From contig NZ_CP117835.1 in the NCBI RefSeq assembly GCF_029094545.1, positions 3,018,001 to 3,082,000 on the forward strand: DNA of 64,000 bases, written 5' to 3'. A model generated the notes under the pieces. That model made no database searches. It had not been told where the DNA came from and was given only the letters and a program-made list of their open reading frames with translations. Source of the stretch: Alkalihalophilus pseudofirmus (GTDB lineage: Bacteria > Bacillota > Bacilli > Bacillales > Bacillaceae_D). This document shows, piece after piece, positions 53,445-62,898 of the stretch; position 1 is the first letter of the stretch, and every line of letters starts with the position of its first letter. The translations under genes were made by a program, and so were the position numbers.

Positions 53445-55730
53445 ATGAATATAGTGACATCAAACACAGGCTATCCACGCATTGGGGAAAATAGAGAATG
53501 GAAACAAGTATTAGAAAAGTATTGGACAAAGAAAATAACGAGAGTGGCATTTGAACTTGAAATGAAGCAGCTTCGTATCGACTATTTAAAGAAACAGCGA
53601 AGTAAAGGCATTGATCTTATTCCGATTGGCGATTTCAGCTACTATGATCAAGTTCTAGATACAGCTGTAATGTTCGGGCTTATCCCCGAGAGGTTTCAAT
53701 CGATGGAAGAAGCTTCCCTGGAACAATATTTTGCAATTGCCCGCGGAACAGATGAACATGTTGCTTCTGAAATGACTAAATGGTTTAACACAAACTACCA
53801 CTATATTGTTCCAGAATTACAAGGCGCAGCACCAAAACTAACACATAACAGACTGTTAGATTTATTTAATGAAGCAAAATATGAGCTGGGCATTAAAGGG
53901 AAACCAGTCATCTTAGGTCCGGTTACATTGATTGCCTTATCAAAAGGATACGCGAACAGTGAATTTAAAGACAAGGTAGCTGAACTTATTCCTCACTACA
54001 TCAAAGCGTTCCAAGAATTAGCCGATGCGGGCGCCGAATGGATCCAAATTGATGAACCGATTCTTGTTCAAGATATCGACCATCCTACGATCGAGGTTTT
54101 TCAAGAAGTTTATAGTCGCTTTAATGAGAAGCTGCCAGAGATAAAACTGCTTTTACAGACCTATTACGGCTCGGTTGAACGCTATGAAGAAGTGATTCAA
54201 TTACCTGTAGATGCTATCGGACTTGATTTCGTCCACGACAAAGGAGCCAACCTAGAGAAATTAAGATCATCTGGGTTTCCTAGTGATAAGCTGTTGGCAT
54301 GCGGAGTCATTGATGGCCGCAGCATTTGGAAAAGCAACCTGTTAGATAAACAAGATCAAGCAGCAAAAATTACATCCTACATCCAGCCAAGTCAATTGAT
54401 CATTCAGCCTTCATGCTCATTGCTCCATGTACCTGTTACGACGGCTAATGAGAAGTCGCTGCCAGAGCAATTAGTTGACGCTCTTGCCTTTGCTGATGAA
54501 AAGCTAAAGGAAGTAGTCTTGCTTAGTGAAGCACTCAAATCTCCTGAGAAGAAAGATGAACTCCGAGCTTACAGTTATGCTATCTCTGAGTTTCATAAAG
54601 ATACAGGCAGAGTTCATACAGATGTGCAAAGAAAGCTTTCTCAATTAAACGAATTAACAGCAACAAGAACTTCTTTTGATGTAAGAAAAGAACAACAGAA
54701 GAAAAAGTGGCAGCTTCCTCCCCTGCCTACTACAACCATCGGAAGCTTTCCACAAACGAAAGAAGTAAGAGCTGCCCGCTTAAAGTTTAAAAAAGGCTCT
54801 TTGTCTGAGGCCGATTATGAAACATTTATTCAAGAAGAAATCCAAAAGTGGGTAAACATTCAAGAAGAAATTCAGCTCGATGTTTTTGTTCACGGGGAAT
54901 TTGAACGTACAGATATGGTCGAATTTTTCGGTCAACGCTTAAATGGGATGGAAGTCACTACAAACGGCTGGGTGCAATCTTACGGTTCTCGTTGTGTTAA
55001 GCCACCTATTATTGCGGCCGATATCTCTTTTGACCAACCGATGACATTAAAGGAAACTCTGTATGCGAAGTCATTGACTACAAAACCAATGAAAGGGATG
55101 CTGACCGGACCCGTTACGATTTTAAATTGGTCGTTTGAGCGAGATGACATATCACTTAGAGAAATGCTTAATCAGCTTGCCTTAGCCATCCAGGAAGAAA
55201 TTCGTCAGCTAGAGGCAAATGGTATTGAAATGATCCAAGTAGATGAGCCTGCACTGCGTGAGGGACTGCCGCTCAAAGAAGATGATAGAGCTGATTATTT
55301 AGCAAATGCTACTTATGCATTTAGGCTCGCAACAAGCAGCGTAGAGCCTACGACTCAAATTCATACTCATATGTGTTATTCCGAGTTTGATGAAATTATT
55401 GAAACGATTGATGCACTTGATGCCGATGTGATTTCAATCGAAGCTTCAAGGAGCCACGGAGAAATTATTCATACATTTGAACGGTATGAATATCAAAAGG
55501 ATATCGGTCTTGGGGTGTATGACATTCATAGTCCGCGTATCCCTAGTAAAATAGAAATGAAAAGAAATCTTGAGAGGGCGCTTCGTGTACTTAATCCGGA
55601 ACAATTCTGGGTTAATCCCGATTGTGGTTTAAAAACAAGAACAACAGAAGAAACGATTGATGCTTTAAAAGTTATGGTAGAAGCGGCTGAAGAAGTACGG
55701 ACGAGCTTACAGGTGGAGACCTCAAAATGA
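53445..55730 (+). CDS. metE: Cobalamin-independent methionine synthase MetE
   Basis: Zinc enzyme of 761 residues that methylates homocysteine using methyltetrahydropteroyltriglutamate. It has the two-barrel MetE structure. The C-terminal zinc ligands are present: H642 and C644 in HTHMC and C727 in NPDCGLK. The N-terminal NTGYPRIGENREWK is the family signature. GGAGGG lies about 8 bases before ATG 53445. It is controlled by the cobalamin riboswitch. It overlaps the thioesterase gene by four bases (ATGA), so the two are one operon. Confidence 0.97.
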   Translation: MNIVTSNTGYPRIGENREWKQVLEKYWTKKITRVAFELEMKQLRIDYLKKQRSKGIDLIPIGDFSYYDQVLDTAVMFGLIPERFQSMEEASLEQYFAIARGTDEHVASEMTKWFNTNYHYIVPELQGAAPKLTHNRLLDLFNEAKYELGIKGKPVILGPVTLIALSKGYANSEFKDKVAELIPHYIKAFQELADAGAEWIQIDEPILVQDIDHPTIEVFQEVYSRFNEKLPEIKLLLQTYYGSVERYEEVIQLPVDAIGLDFVHDKGANLEKLRSSGFPSDKLLACGVIDGRSIWKSNLLDKQDQAAKITSYIQPSQLIIQPSCSLLHVPVTTANEKSLPEQLVDALAFADEKLKEVVLLSEALKSPEKKDELRAYSYAISEFHKDTGRVHTDVQRKLSQLNELTATRTSFDVRKEQQKKKWQLPPLPTTTIGSFPQTKEVRAARLKFKKGSLSEADYETFIQEEIQKWVNIQEEIQLDVFVHGEFERTDMVEFFGQRLNGMEVTTNGWVQSYGSRCVKPPIIAADISFDQPMTLKETLYAKSLTTKPMKGMLTGPVTILNWSFERDDISLREMLNQLALAIQEEIRQLEANGIEMIQVDEPALREGLPLKEDDRADYLANATYAFRLATSSVEPTTQIHTHMCYSEFDEIIETIDALDADVISIEASRSHGEIIHTFERYEYQKDIGLGVYDIHSPRIPSKIEMKRNLERALRVLNPEQFWVNPDCGLKTRTTEETIDALKVMVEAAEEVRTSLQVETSK

Positions 55731-56200
55731 CGACATCACACTCTACTAGTTATTCGAGGACAATTCAAACAAGACTCGTTCTTCCACCCGACACGAATCA
55801 CCTTAAGACGATCTTTGGAGGACAGGTTCTTTCCTATATAGATGAAATTGCGGCGATCACCGCGATGAAACATGCAGGAAGTGTTGTTGTGACAGCTTCA
55901 ATCGATTCCGTTGACTTCCTCTCATCAGCTACAGTCGGTGATGTATTAGAGCTCGAATCATTTATTACTTCAACAGGCCGTACATCAATGGAAGTGTTCG
56001 TAAAAGTACATTCTACTAACCTTTTAACAGGAGTGAAAACCTTAACGACCAAGTCCTTTTTGACCATGGTGGCTGTAGATGACCAGAAGAAACCCTTGCC
56101 TGTTGCTAGCATCCTTCCTGAAACGGAAGAGGAGAAACAGCTCTTCAAAACAGCAGCTGCAAGAAAGGATAATCGATTGAAACGGGCAATGCTTCATTAA
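55727..56200 (+). CDS. ykhA: Hot-dog-fold acyl-CoA thioesterase (YkhA-like)
   Basis: Thioesterase of 157 residues. TRLVLPPDTNHLKTIFGGQVLSYIDEIAAITAMKHAG is the signature of cytosolic acyl-CoA thioesterases (YkhA/YciA), with the catalytic aspartate in the helix YIDEIAA. It hydrolyses acyl-CoA to free CoA. The start codon overlaps the metE stop, so it is translated with metE; this linkage to a B12-riboswitch gene is not obvious and may be incidental. No convincing terminator is seen after it. Confidence 0.88.
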   Translation: MTTSHSTSYSRTIQTRLVLPPDTNHLKTIFGGQVLSYIDEIAAITAMKHAGSVVVTASIDSVDFLSSATVGDVLELESFITSTGRTSMEVFVKVHSTNLLTGVKTLTTKSFLTMVAVDDQKKPLPVASILPETEEEKQLFKTAAARKDNRLKRAMLH

Positions 56201-56277
56201 ATGAAAAGAGGCTTAGACACGTAAGGTTATTAGATGAGAATTGTGAAACAAAAAATGGTAAGTGGTGTTATCCGCTC

Positions 56278-56308
56278 TGAAATATAACTTCGCTTTTCGC
56301 AGGGAGCA
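56278..56308. repeat. Truncated copy of the intergenic repeat
   Basis: TGAAATATAACTTCGCTTTTCGCAGGGAGC matches the start of the longer element 100 bp downstream, with a few substitutions, and then breaks off. Confidence 0.6.
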
Positions 56309-56380
56309 ATTTAGTAATGGTTTAAAAGCTATTAAACATTAAGTGTCTCAAAGAAGGGTTATAGCATAGTCATCGCTACT

Positions 56381-56484
56381 GAAATATGCTTCGCTTTCCG
56401 CGGTGAGCTGCTGAGCTTCCTCGGACTTTAGCTCTGTGGGATCTCAGCCCTGCTCTAGGAACCGCAGGAGTCTACACATATTTC
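56381..56484. repeat. About 104-bp intergenic repeat element
   Basis: The element begins GAAATATGCTTCGCTTTCCGCGG and ends CCGCAGGAGTC...CATATTTC, with terminal inverted GAAATATG/CATATTTC and internal self-complementary blocks. It resembles from memory a widespread Bacillaceae intergenic repeat (CTTTCCGCGG ... CGCAGGAGTC). It contains no gene. It lies in the 460-bp gap between ykhA and mgtE; the rest of the gap holds the truncated copy and the mgtE terminator. Confidence 0.7.
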
Positions 56485-56582
56485 ATCCGCTAGGTTGTGC
56501 TTTTTCAAGGAATGGAGTGGAATGATGTAGTTAACGCAGGGAGGACTTTTTCATTCGTTTCCTTTAGTGTAGCTTTCTTGCA

Positions 56583-56627
56583 CAAAAAAGACGACTAGTT
56601 CAAACGGTTTTGAACTAGTCGTTTTCT
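56583..56627 (-). terminator. Terminator of mgtE
   Basis: ACGACTAGTTCAAA / TTTGAACTAGTCGT stem with A and T runs on both sides. Confidence 0.92.
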
Positions 56628-56662
56628 TTATTTCAGCATACCTAATGATCTAATAATACTTT

Positions 56663-58024
56663 CTATAAATACTCTAGTAATGCTGTTGCGATTGAGAAGT
56701 AAATGAGCAATCCTAATATGTCATTAACAGTTGTAATAAATGGACCAGATGCGATGGCTGGGTCGAGTTTCATCTTATTGATGATGAGAGGCACAATTGT
56801 ACCAATAATTGTAGCGATGCTTAATGTAAGAAAGATAGAGATACCAACTATGAATGCAAGCATCATATTACCGTGCATCACTGTCACAATCCCTGCGATA
56901 ACAAGCATACAGATGAACCCAAGCATCAAACCTGTCCCAAGTTCACGCTTTAACATCTTCCAGACACCATCTCGCTCAACAGTGCCAAGCGCTAGACCAC
57001 GAACCGCTACAGCAAGTGACTGTGTACCAGTATTGCCCGCAGAGTCCATTAACAGCGGGATAAAGGCAGCCAACAGAACAATCGCTTCTAATGTTTCTTC
57101 AAACTGGCCGATCACTTCAGCCGTAATAAGTCCAAAAAACATCAATAAAATGATCCAAGGTGCGCGCTTTTTAGCTGCTTGAAAAGAAGACACATCCACA
57201 TCTGTCGCTCCTTTAGATGCAGAAAATTCTCCTAAGTCCTCCGTCGCTTCCTCTTCTAAAATATCGATGATGTCATCGACTGTAACAATCCCAACCAGCT
57301 TTCCTTCACTTGAAATAACAGGTGCTGCCAAGAAGTCGTATTTCTTTATTAAACGGGCCACATCCTCTTGGTCAGTTTTAGCCGAAACAGAAACAACCTC
57401 CCGGCTCATCACATCCTGTACTAAATCTGTCTCCTCAGAAGTAATTAAATCTCTTAAAGAAACAACGCCGACAAGCTTCTCGCGCTCATCTACTACATAT
57501 AAATAGTAGATCGTCTCCGCATCAGGTGCTTCTTTTCTAAGCCTTCCGATTACTTCAGCTACCGTTTCTACAGCAGAGACGCGGATAAACTCTTTTGTCA
57601 TAATCGCTCCGGCAGTTTCAGGCTCATAGGATAATAATTCGCGGACTTCACTTGCTTCTGATTCCTCCATTGAATCAAGGATGGCAGTAACTTCCTTTTC
57701 ACTCAGGAAAGATAAGAAAGTTACGACATCATCGGCGTACATATCATTTAACATCGCTGATCCGTAAGTTGGATCAAGCTCTTTAAACACATACATCTGC
57801 TCTTTCTTTTCAAGTCCTTCAAATACTTCCGCAAATTCATTCGGAGATAGGAATTGATACACTTTTTGGCGCGCTTCAATTGCTAGCTCAATGAATATAT
57901 CCGCTTGATCTGTTGGGTGGAGGGCAAGAAACCACTCACGAAACTGCTCAACATCTCCACTTTTTAATAGATCATATATTTGCTTTGCATACGTCATTCT
58001 CTTTTGTTCGTTTAATTTCACCAT
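56663..58024 (-). CDS. mgtE: Magnesium transporter MgtE
   Basis: Mg2+ channel of 453 residues. An N-terminal superhelical domain (about 1-130) is followed by a pair of CBS domains (about 135-255), the connecting helix and five membrane helices (from about 290) with the pore segment around SAGNTGTQSLAVAVRG. The cytosolic domains sense Mg2+ and close the pore when it is high. Its mRNA also carries an M-box riboswitch, so both synthesis and activity respond to Mg2+. ATG 58024 has AGGGGG 8 bases upstream. Its first 53 bases are overlapped by a 58-codon ORF in another frame. Confidence 0.95.
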   Translation of the reverse strand: MVKLNEQKRMTYAKQIYDLLKSGDVEQFREWFLALHPTDQADIFIELAIEARQKVYQFLSPNEFAEVFEGLEKKEQMYVFKELDPTYGSAMLNDMYADDVVTFLSFLSEKEVTAILDSMEESEASEVRELLSYEPETAGAIMTKEFIRVSAVETVAEVIGRLRKEAPDAETIYYLYVVDEREKLVGVVSLRDLITSEETDLVQDVMSREVVSVSAKTDQEDVARLIKKYDFLAAPVISSEGKLVGIVTVDDIIDILEEEATEDLGEFSASKGATDVDVSSFQAAKKRAPWIILLMFFGLITAEVIGQFEETLEAIVLLAAFIPLLMDSAGNTGTQSLAVAVRGLALGTVERDGVWKMLKRELGTGLMLGFICMLVIAGIVTVMHGNMMLAFIVGISIFLTLSIATIIGTIVPLIINKMKLDPAIASGPFITTVNDILGLLIYFSIATALLEYL

Positions 58025-58148
58025 GTTGTAGTCCCCCTATTATGGGACCCACTTCCCTTTTCACCCATGAGGGGGGAAATGGATCATCTTGATTCGTTTC
58101 ATTGCTTGATTTTACTGTTATGGCTGATTGCTTTATCCTACTATCCAT
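57972..58148 (-). CDS. 58-codon ORF between the M-box and mgtE, overlapping the mgtE start
   Basis: ATG 58148 follows a strong ribosome binding site (GAGGTGGTG at 58154-58162). The product begins MDSRIKQSAITVKSSNETNQ, contains DDPFPPSWVKREVGP and ends CKANI. It lies downstream of the riboswitch terminator and terminates 53 bases inside mgtE in another frame. Ribosomes on it would cross the mgtE start, so it could control mgtE translation by coupling or interference. The peptide is hydrophilic and not recognised. It may be a leader ORF or a chance frame; conservation would decide. Confidence 0.45.
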   Translation of the reverse strand: MDSRIKQSAITVKSSNETNQDDPFPPSWVKREVGPIIGGLQHGEIKRTKENDVCKANI

Positions 58149-58193
58149 TTTCGCACCACCTCACTTTTCTATTCCTTTAAAAAGGGAAAATAA

Positions 58194-58224
58194 AACAAAA
58201 AGCACCTCCTACGAAAGAAGATGC
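58194..58224 (-). terminator. Expression-platform terminator of the M-box riboswitch
   Basis: GCATCTTC / GGAGGTGC stem with two G-U pairs and a 7-base loop, followed by TTTTTG on the minus strand. It should form when Mg2+ is bound. Confidence 0.8.
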
Positions 58225-58229
58225 CAATA

Positions 58230-58452
58230 CTAAATAACAGATATCAATTACTTGATGATCAGTATTATCGAAATCCTCCATTCGTAGAGCTTTAGCACTG
58301 TGCGGCATAGGATTCTCATTCCAGCTACATTAAAAACCACCTTATGTCGATGGTTCCTGTTGACCCATTGGCGTCTTTGGACGTTTTTGGGCAGCAGCGT
58401 ATCTCCAGCACAGGAGCCTCACCTAACGAGGAACTATTTAATTACAACGAAG
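58230..58452 (-). ncRNA. M-box (ykoK) magnesium riboswitch of mgtE
   Basis: On the minus strand the conserved M-box elements follow in order: GTTAGGTGAGGCTCCTGT, GGAGATACGCTGCTGCCC, GACGCCAATGGGTCAACAG, CATAAGGTGG, CCTATGCCGCACAGTGCTAAAGCTCTACGA. High Mg2+ should favour the downstream terminator at 58194-58224 and switch off mgtE. The aptamer lies between the end of arsA and mgtE. There is nothing else in this 350-base stretch apart from its promoter and terminator. Confidence 0.96.
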
Positions 58453-58481
58453 ACTTTACAGGACATAAGATATTCTGTCAA
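58453..58481 (-). promoter_or_regulatory. Sigma-A promoter of the mgtE transcript
   Basis: Minus strand TTGACA, 17-bp spacer, TAAAGT, ending just before the aptamer and starting about 20 bases after the arsA stop. Confidence 0.8.
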
Positions 58482-58499
58482 TACATCGAATCTAATTTT

Positions 58500-60275
58500 C
58501 TATAAAGAAGTTAGCTGCTTTCTTCCCTTAATGGCTTCAGCCTGCCAAGGAATAACCACGGTTTGTTTTGCATGAGTGGTCATAACTTCATTGATCCATT
58601 TTATCTCACTTTGTGCTCGCTCAGATAAAATTGGGTCAATTGTATTCGTGCTCGCAAAACTTTGGTTAATCACCCACCAGCTCGGTGTAATGTCAGCGCG
58701 AATAAGATCCTCTTGCAGCCTTGATGCCTCAAATACCGGCGTGGCTTCTGGCAAGGTGACGACAAGTACATCTGTCTCTTTTGGATTTCGCAGTCTTGGA
58801 AGTAACTTCTTTACCGATTCAGGCACTTCCCCTGTACTTCGTTCCATTTCCTTATGATAGGAATGTGCAGCATCTAGCAAGAGCAGCGTGTGGCCGGTTG
58901 GTGCCGTATCAATGACAACAAACGCATCATCGGCTTCTTCCACTACATCAGCAAATGCTCTAAAGACAGCAATTTCTTCTGTACATGGCGAGTTTAAATC
59001 TTCCTCTAAATAGGCAAGTCCATTTTCATCTAAATGTTCCCTAGATGCAGACAACACTTCCTGTTTATACGCCTCTACTTCGGCTTTCGGGTCAATTCTG
59101 CTGATCGTTATAAGCTGATCCTCTTTTTTAGAGAATAAATCACTTACATGCGCAGCCGGATCTGTCGTTGTTAATTTCACTTTATGCCCCTTGTTTGCAA
59201 GGCCTGCTGCAACGGCGGCAGCGACCGTCGTTTTACCGACTCCACCTTTTCCCATTGTTAAAATAACTCCTTGCTCTTTTTTCAGAAGGTCATTAATCAG
59301 GACTGAAAGAGAATCAGCCTGAACGTCTGCACGAGGCACCAATCGCGCATTGCTTTTAGGCAGCTCATTAAATAGAGATCGCAGCGACTCTATTCCCGTC
59401 AGCTGATAAGGGACATACGGCAGCTCATATTGCTTTGTTTCTTGTAATTTTGCAGGCATTGATTGTAGGGCTTTTTCTTGGCGCTTATAAAACGCAGTTG
59501 ATGTCAGATCCTCATTTACATAGGATTGCATTTTCCCATTTATAAGCAGCCATTGATTAACAAGGCCGAGCTCCTTCAGCTCTCCTGATGCACGGTCTGC
59601 CTCTTTAAGTGTAGACGGTTCTGGTCTTGCCACTAAAATAAGTGTTGTTTTCGCTGCATCTGATAGGGCTTTAACTGTATGTTCATAAAGTGCCTTCTTC
59701 TCAGCTAACCCTGATAATGGACCAAGACATGAAGCTCCATGAGTGCTTGTATCTAAAAAGCCAGACCAAGCGGTTGGCAGCTGTAAGAGACGAAGAGTAT
59801 GTCCGGTCGGTGCCGTATCAAAAACAATATGATCATACTCATTTGTTCGTTCCGGATTTGTCAGGATCGTAGCAAATTCATCAAATGCGGCAATTTCTAC
59901 AGTACATGCACCCGATAACTGCTCTTCCATTTGAGCAATCACTGGTGCTGGCAGCTTATCTCGAAACGGCCCAATCATTTTATTTCGATAAGCAGCAGCT
60001 GCTTCCTCGGGATCTAAGTTAATCGCTGTAACGTTAGGAAGTTCATCGATTTTCGTTTCGTGATAGCCAATTTCCTGTTCAAAGACATCTTGCAGGTTAG
60101 AGGCAGGATCTGTACTAACCAAGAGCACTTTCTTCCCCTGATCAGCTAAGGCAACAGCTGTCGCACAAGCTGTAGAAGTCTTCCCCACTCCCCCTTTACC
60201 TGTAAAAAATAAATAAGGAGTCAGCTCTTCTTTTACTGGGTTAAATCGACGAGAGGTTGATTGAAATTGTGTCAT
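58500..60275 (-). CDS. arsA: Arsenite-transporting ATPase ArsA
   Basis: Tandem ATPase of 591 residues with two GET3-like halves, each with a P-loop (GKGGVGKTS at 26-34; GKGGVGKTT in the second half) and the switch motif DTAPTGHTL. The three cysteines that bind As(III) in characterised ArsA are present, in GACTVE, SCLGPL and SPCTEE. It energises the ArsB pump. It overlaps arsD by one base (TAATG) and is last in the arsR-B-C-D-A operon. No terminator is seen after it. Confidence 0.95.
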   Translation of the reverse strand: MTQFQSTSRRFNPVKEELTPYLFFTGKGGVGKTSTACATAVALADQGKKVLLVSTDPASNLQDVFEQEIGYHETKIDELPNVTAINLDPEEAAAAYRNKMIGPFRDKLPAPVIAQMEEQLSGACTVEIAAFDEFATILTNPERTNEYDHIVFDTAPTGHTLRLLQLPTAWSGFLDTSTHGASCLGPLSGLAEKKALYEHTVKALSDAAKTTLILVARPEPSTLKEADRASGELKELGLVNQWLLINGKMQSYVNEDLTSTAFYKRQEKALQSMPAKLQETKQYELPYVPYQLTGIESLRSLFNELPKSNARLVPRADVQADSLSVLINDLLKKEQGVILTMGKGGVGKTTVAAAVAAGLANKGHKVKLTTTDPAAHVSDLFSKKEDQLITISRIDPKAEVEAYKQEVLSASREHLDENGLAYLEEDLNSPCTEEIAVFRAFADVVEEADDAFVVIDTAPTGHTLLLLDAAHSYHKEMERSTGEVPESVKKLLPRLRNPKETDVLVVTLPEATPVFEASRLQEDLIRADITPSWWVINQSFASTNTIDPILSERAQSEIKWINEVMTTHAKQTVVIPWQAEAIKGRKQLTSL

Positions 60276-60631
60276 TATAATAACTCAATTCCTTTCATTT
60301 TTTTAGGCTCTTTGGTCAGCTCTTGCACGCTTATTCCAGTCCATTTTGCCAGCTGCTCGTTAGTAGGATACTTACCTGTTAATTCAACTTTATCATCGAC
60401 AACGACAACAGGAAGAGCCTCCGTTCCTTTATCATTAAGAAGCTGATTTACATTTTTCTCATCAATAAAAGCTTGCGGTTCACTTCCTAGGTTATAGCGG
60501 GCAACATCTGCTCCCTTTTTTTCCAGCATAAAAAGTGCGGTTGCAATTCTTGTTAACTCAGGATCTACACTTGGTCCACATACTCCGGTTGGACAACATA
60601 GTGCAGGGTCATAAATTCGAATCTTAGCCAT
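60275..60631 (-). CDS. arsD: Arsenite metallochaperone ArsD
   Basis: Chaperone of 118 residues that passes As(III) to ArsA. The paired cysteines C12-C13 and C18 in LCCPTGVCGPS are the required As-binding set. ATG 60631 (MAKIRIYDP) is chosen, since ATG 60640 touches the GGAG. It directly precedes arsA, as in most operons with both. Confidence 0.94.
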   Translation of the reverse strand: MAKIRIYDPALCCPTGVCGPSVDPELTRIATALFMLEKKGADVARYNLGSEPQAFIDEKNVNQLLNDKGTEALPVVVVDDKVELTGKYPTNEQLAKWTGISVQELTKEPKKMKGIELL

Positions 60632-60701
60632 TACAGTCATCTCCTTTATTCTCATGTGTAGGAAAAGGGTCAGACCATTTCAGTCGACCCTTCGAACTTG
60701 T

Positions 60702-61121
60702 TTATTTACCTGTTTCAGCGAATGTTTTAATACGGTCGCCAATTTCATCACGAACACGTTGGAAGAATGCCCATTTTTCTTTTTCTGTTCCTTCTGCTTT
60801 TGCAGGGTCATCAAAGCCCCAATGTACACGCTCTTTATTTGGCGGTGTAGCCGGACAAACGTCTGCTGCATGACCGCATAATGTCACTACAAGGTCTGCT
60901 TTCTTTAAGATCTCTTGATCAATCGTATCAGATGTTTGATTTGTAATGTCCACATCTACTTCTTTCATCGCCTTCACTGCATTTGGATTGACGCCATGTG
61001 CTTCAATTCCAGCTGAGTACACTTCATATTTATCACTAAGGTAATGCTTTCCCCAGCCTTCTGCCATTTGGCTGCGGCAAGAGTTTCCTGTACATAAGAA
61101 GTAAATAATTGGTTTTGACAT
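60702..61121 (-). CDS. arsC: Arsenate reductase ArsC (thioredoxin-coupled)
   Basis: Reductase of 139 residues of the low-molecular-weight phosphatase type. Catalytic C10 lies in the phosphate loop CTGNSCRS, with redox cysteines C82 and C89 in [10 protein letters not shown]. It reduces arsenate to arsenite for export, using thioredoxin. It lies between arsB and arsD in the operon. CAAAGGGG lies about 8 bases before the ATG. Confidence 0.96.
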   Translation of the reverse strand: MSKPIIYFLCTGNSCRSQMAEGWGKHYLSDKYEVYSAGIEAHGVNPNAVKAMKEVDVDITNQTSDTIDQEILKKADLVVTLCGHAADVCPATPPNKERVHWGFDDPAKAEGTEKEKWAFFQRVRDEIGDRIKTFAETGK

Positions 61122-61171
61122 GTTTAAAACCCCTTTGTTTATAGTAGTAGTAATGTATGTGCAGCTTTAAG

Positions 61172-62482
61172 CTACAAGATAATAATTAGCCAGAGGTATA
61201 GTCCGACTAAGGTAATAAATAGTGTTGGCACAGTTAAGATAATACCGACTTTAAAGTAGTAGCCCCATGAAATCTTCATTCCTTTTTTCGAAAGGACATG
61301 CAGCCATAGCAGTGTCGCAAGGGAGCCTATCGGCGTAATTTTAGGACCTAAATCAGAGCCGATCACATTAGCATAGATTAATGCCTCACGCATGATACCT
61401 GTTGTATTCGTGTCTGCAATCGCCAAAGCATTGATCATCACCGTCGGCATATTATTCATAATCGATGAAAGAATGGCCGCGATAAAGCCCATCGAGATCG
61501 TTCCAACAAATAATCCTTGATCAGCTGTCATTTGGATAAATCCAGCTAGAACATCTGTTAATCCAACATTTCGTAAGCTGTATACAACGACATACATACC
61601 GATGGAGAAAACAACGATCGCCCACGGAGCACCTTTAATTATGCCTGCTGAGCTTAAACTTGGATTGTCTGCACTCATGATCCGGAAAATAATATAGAAA
61701 ATAATGGCGATCGGCATAGCTACAAATGAGACTGGCAAGTGAATAAATTCACTTACGAAGTACCCAATTAAAAGGACAGCCAAGATATACCATGAAAGCT
61801 TAAACAGCTTCTGATCTTTAATTGCTTCAACAGGCGCCTTTAATTGAGACATATCATATTTTAGTGGAATGTCTTTTCTAAAGAATAGATACAATACAAG
61901 AATACTTGCCCCAAGTGCAAAGAAGTTCGGCACAATCATTCTTGTTGCATATTCAACAAATCCAATTCCGAAAAAGTCAGCAGATACAATATTAACGAGG
62001 TTACTTACGAGCAGCGGCAAACTTGTCGTATCTGCGATAAATCCGCTTGCCATAATAAATGGAAGCACCATCGCTTCTTTAAAACGCAGCGCCCTGACCA
62101 TCGCTAATACGATGGGTGTTAAAATTAAGGCAGCACCGTCATTTGCAAACAATGCGGCAACAACTGCTCCTAGTAATGAGACATATATGAACATTTTTAA
62201 ACCATTACCATTTGCAAACCTGGCCATATGTAAGGCCGACCATTCAAAGAAACCAATTTCGTCTAATATTAATGAAATGATAATAATGGCAACGAATGTT
62301 AATGTTGCATTCCACACAATTCCTGTTACCGTCACGACATCGCCAAAATCAACCACTCCAACGATTAAAGCTAAGATCGCTCCAATTGTTGCTGACCAGC
62401 CGATAGACAAACCTTTCGGCTGCCAGATGACGAGAACAAGCGTGAACACGAAAATCAGTGATGCTAATATCACAGATGTCAT
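61172..62482 (-). CDS. arsB: Arsenite efflux pump ArsB
   Basis: Membrane pump of 436 residues with about 11-12 membrane helices of the ArsB/NhaD permease family. Signature elements include [19 protein letters not shown] and [27 protein letters not shown], as in arsenite/antimonite exporters. It can work alone on the proton gradient or with ArsA. ATG 62482 is preferred, with GTGGGGG about 5-6 bases upstream; an in-frame extension begins four codons earlier. It lies second in the operon, 35 bases after arsR. Confidence 0.93.
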   Translation of the reverse strand: MTSVILASLIFVFTLVLVIWQPKGLSIGWSATIGAILALIVGVVDFGDVVTVTGIVWNATLTFVAIIIISLILDEIGFFEWSALHMARFANGNGLKMFIYVSLLGAVVAALFANDGAALILTPIVLAMVRALRFKEAMVLPFIMASGFIADTTSLPLLVSNLVNIVSADFFGIGFVEYATRMIVPNFFALGASILVLYLFFRKDIPLKYDMSQLKAPVEAIKDQKLFKLSWYILAVLLIGYFVSEFIHLPVSFVAMPIAIIFYIIFRIMSADNPSLSSAGIIKGAPWAIVVFSIGMYVVVYSLRNVGLTDVLAGFIQMTADQGLFVGTISMGFIAAILSSIMNNMPTVMINALAIADTNTTGIMREALIYANVIGSDLGPKITPIGSLATLLWLHVLSKKGMKISWGYYFKVGIILTVPTLFITLVGLYLWLIIIL

Positions 62483-62517
62483 TGTTTCCCCCACTCTCTT
62501 TTTTATCTATTACTTTT

Positions 62518-62868
62518 TTAATCACAACACACTCGTAACCCGCGTTGTTCTAGTTCAATTAATTTAACCTGCTGACTAGGCAGGTGTTGTAGTAAACTTT
62601 TGACCATAGGGTACGCCAAGTGGTCAGGGTTTACCCTAAAGAAAATCCATTGGCCGCGTCTTTCTTCCACAACGAGCCCTACATCCCTTAATTTTCGTAA
62701 ATGCTGGCTCACTGAAGGCTGACTCATGTTAAATAGTTCGACAAATTCACATACACAGCATTCATCCTCTTCCATAAGCGCCATCATCGAAAGACGTGTT
62801 TTATCTCCTAAAAGCTTAAGAACTTTAGCAGCTTCTTCTACTTCAATGAAAGACTTTGTTTCTTCCAT
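62518..62868 (-). CDS. arsR: ArsR-family metalloregulator (first, ars operon)
   Basis: Winged-helix repressor of 116 residues. The metal-binding cysteines C37, C38 and C40 (ECCVCEF) lie at the start of the recognition region, as in alpha3 sites; two more cysteines end the protein (RVCCD). The HTH reads LFNMSQPSVSQHLRKLRDVGLV. It should release DNA on binding As(III) or Sb(III). It is first in arsR-B-C-D-A. A palindrome within its own promoter is the likely operator. Confidence 0.93.
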   Translation of the reverse strand: MEETKSFIEVEEAAKVLKLLGDKTRLSMMALMEEDECCVCEFVELFNMSQPSVSQHLRKLRDVGLVVEERRGQWIFFRVNPDHLAYPMVKSLLQHLPSQQVKLIELEQRGLRVCCD

Positions 62869-62898
62869 ATCTCTCAGCCCTTTCTTAAGTACAAATTC

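Noticed and set aside
58300-58575. 91-codon plus-strand frame between mgtE and arsA
   Set aside because: It is the complement of the M-box aptamer and of the arsA 3' end, with no ribosome binding site.
61869-62567. 232-codon plus-strand frame opposite arsB
   Set aside because: Long only because arsB is low in stops on the opposite strand; it has no signal, domain or ribosome binding site.
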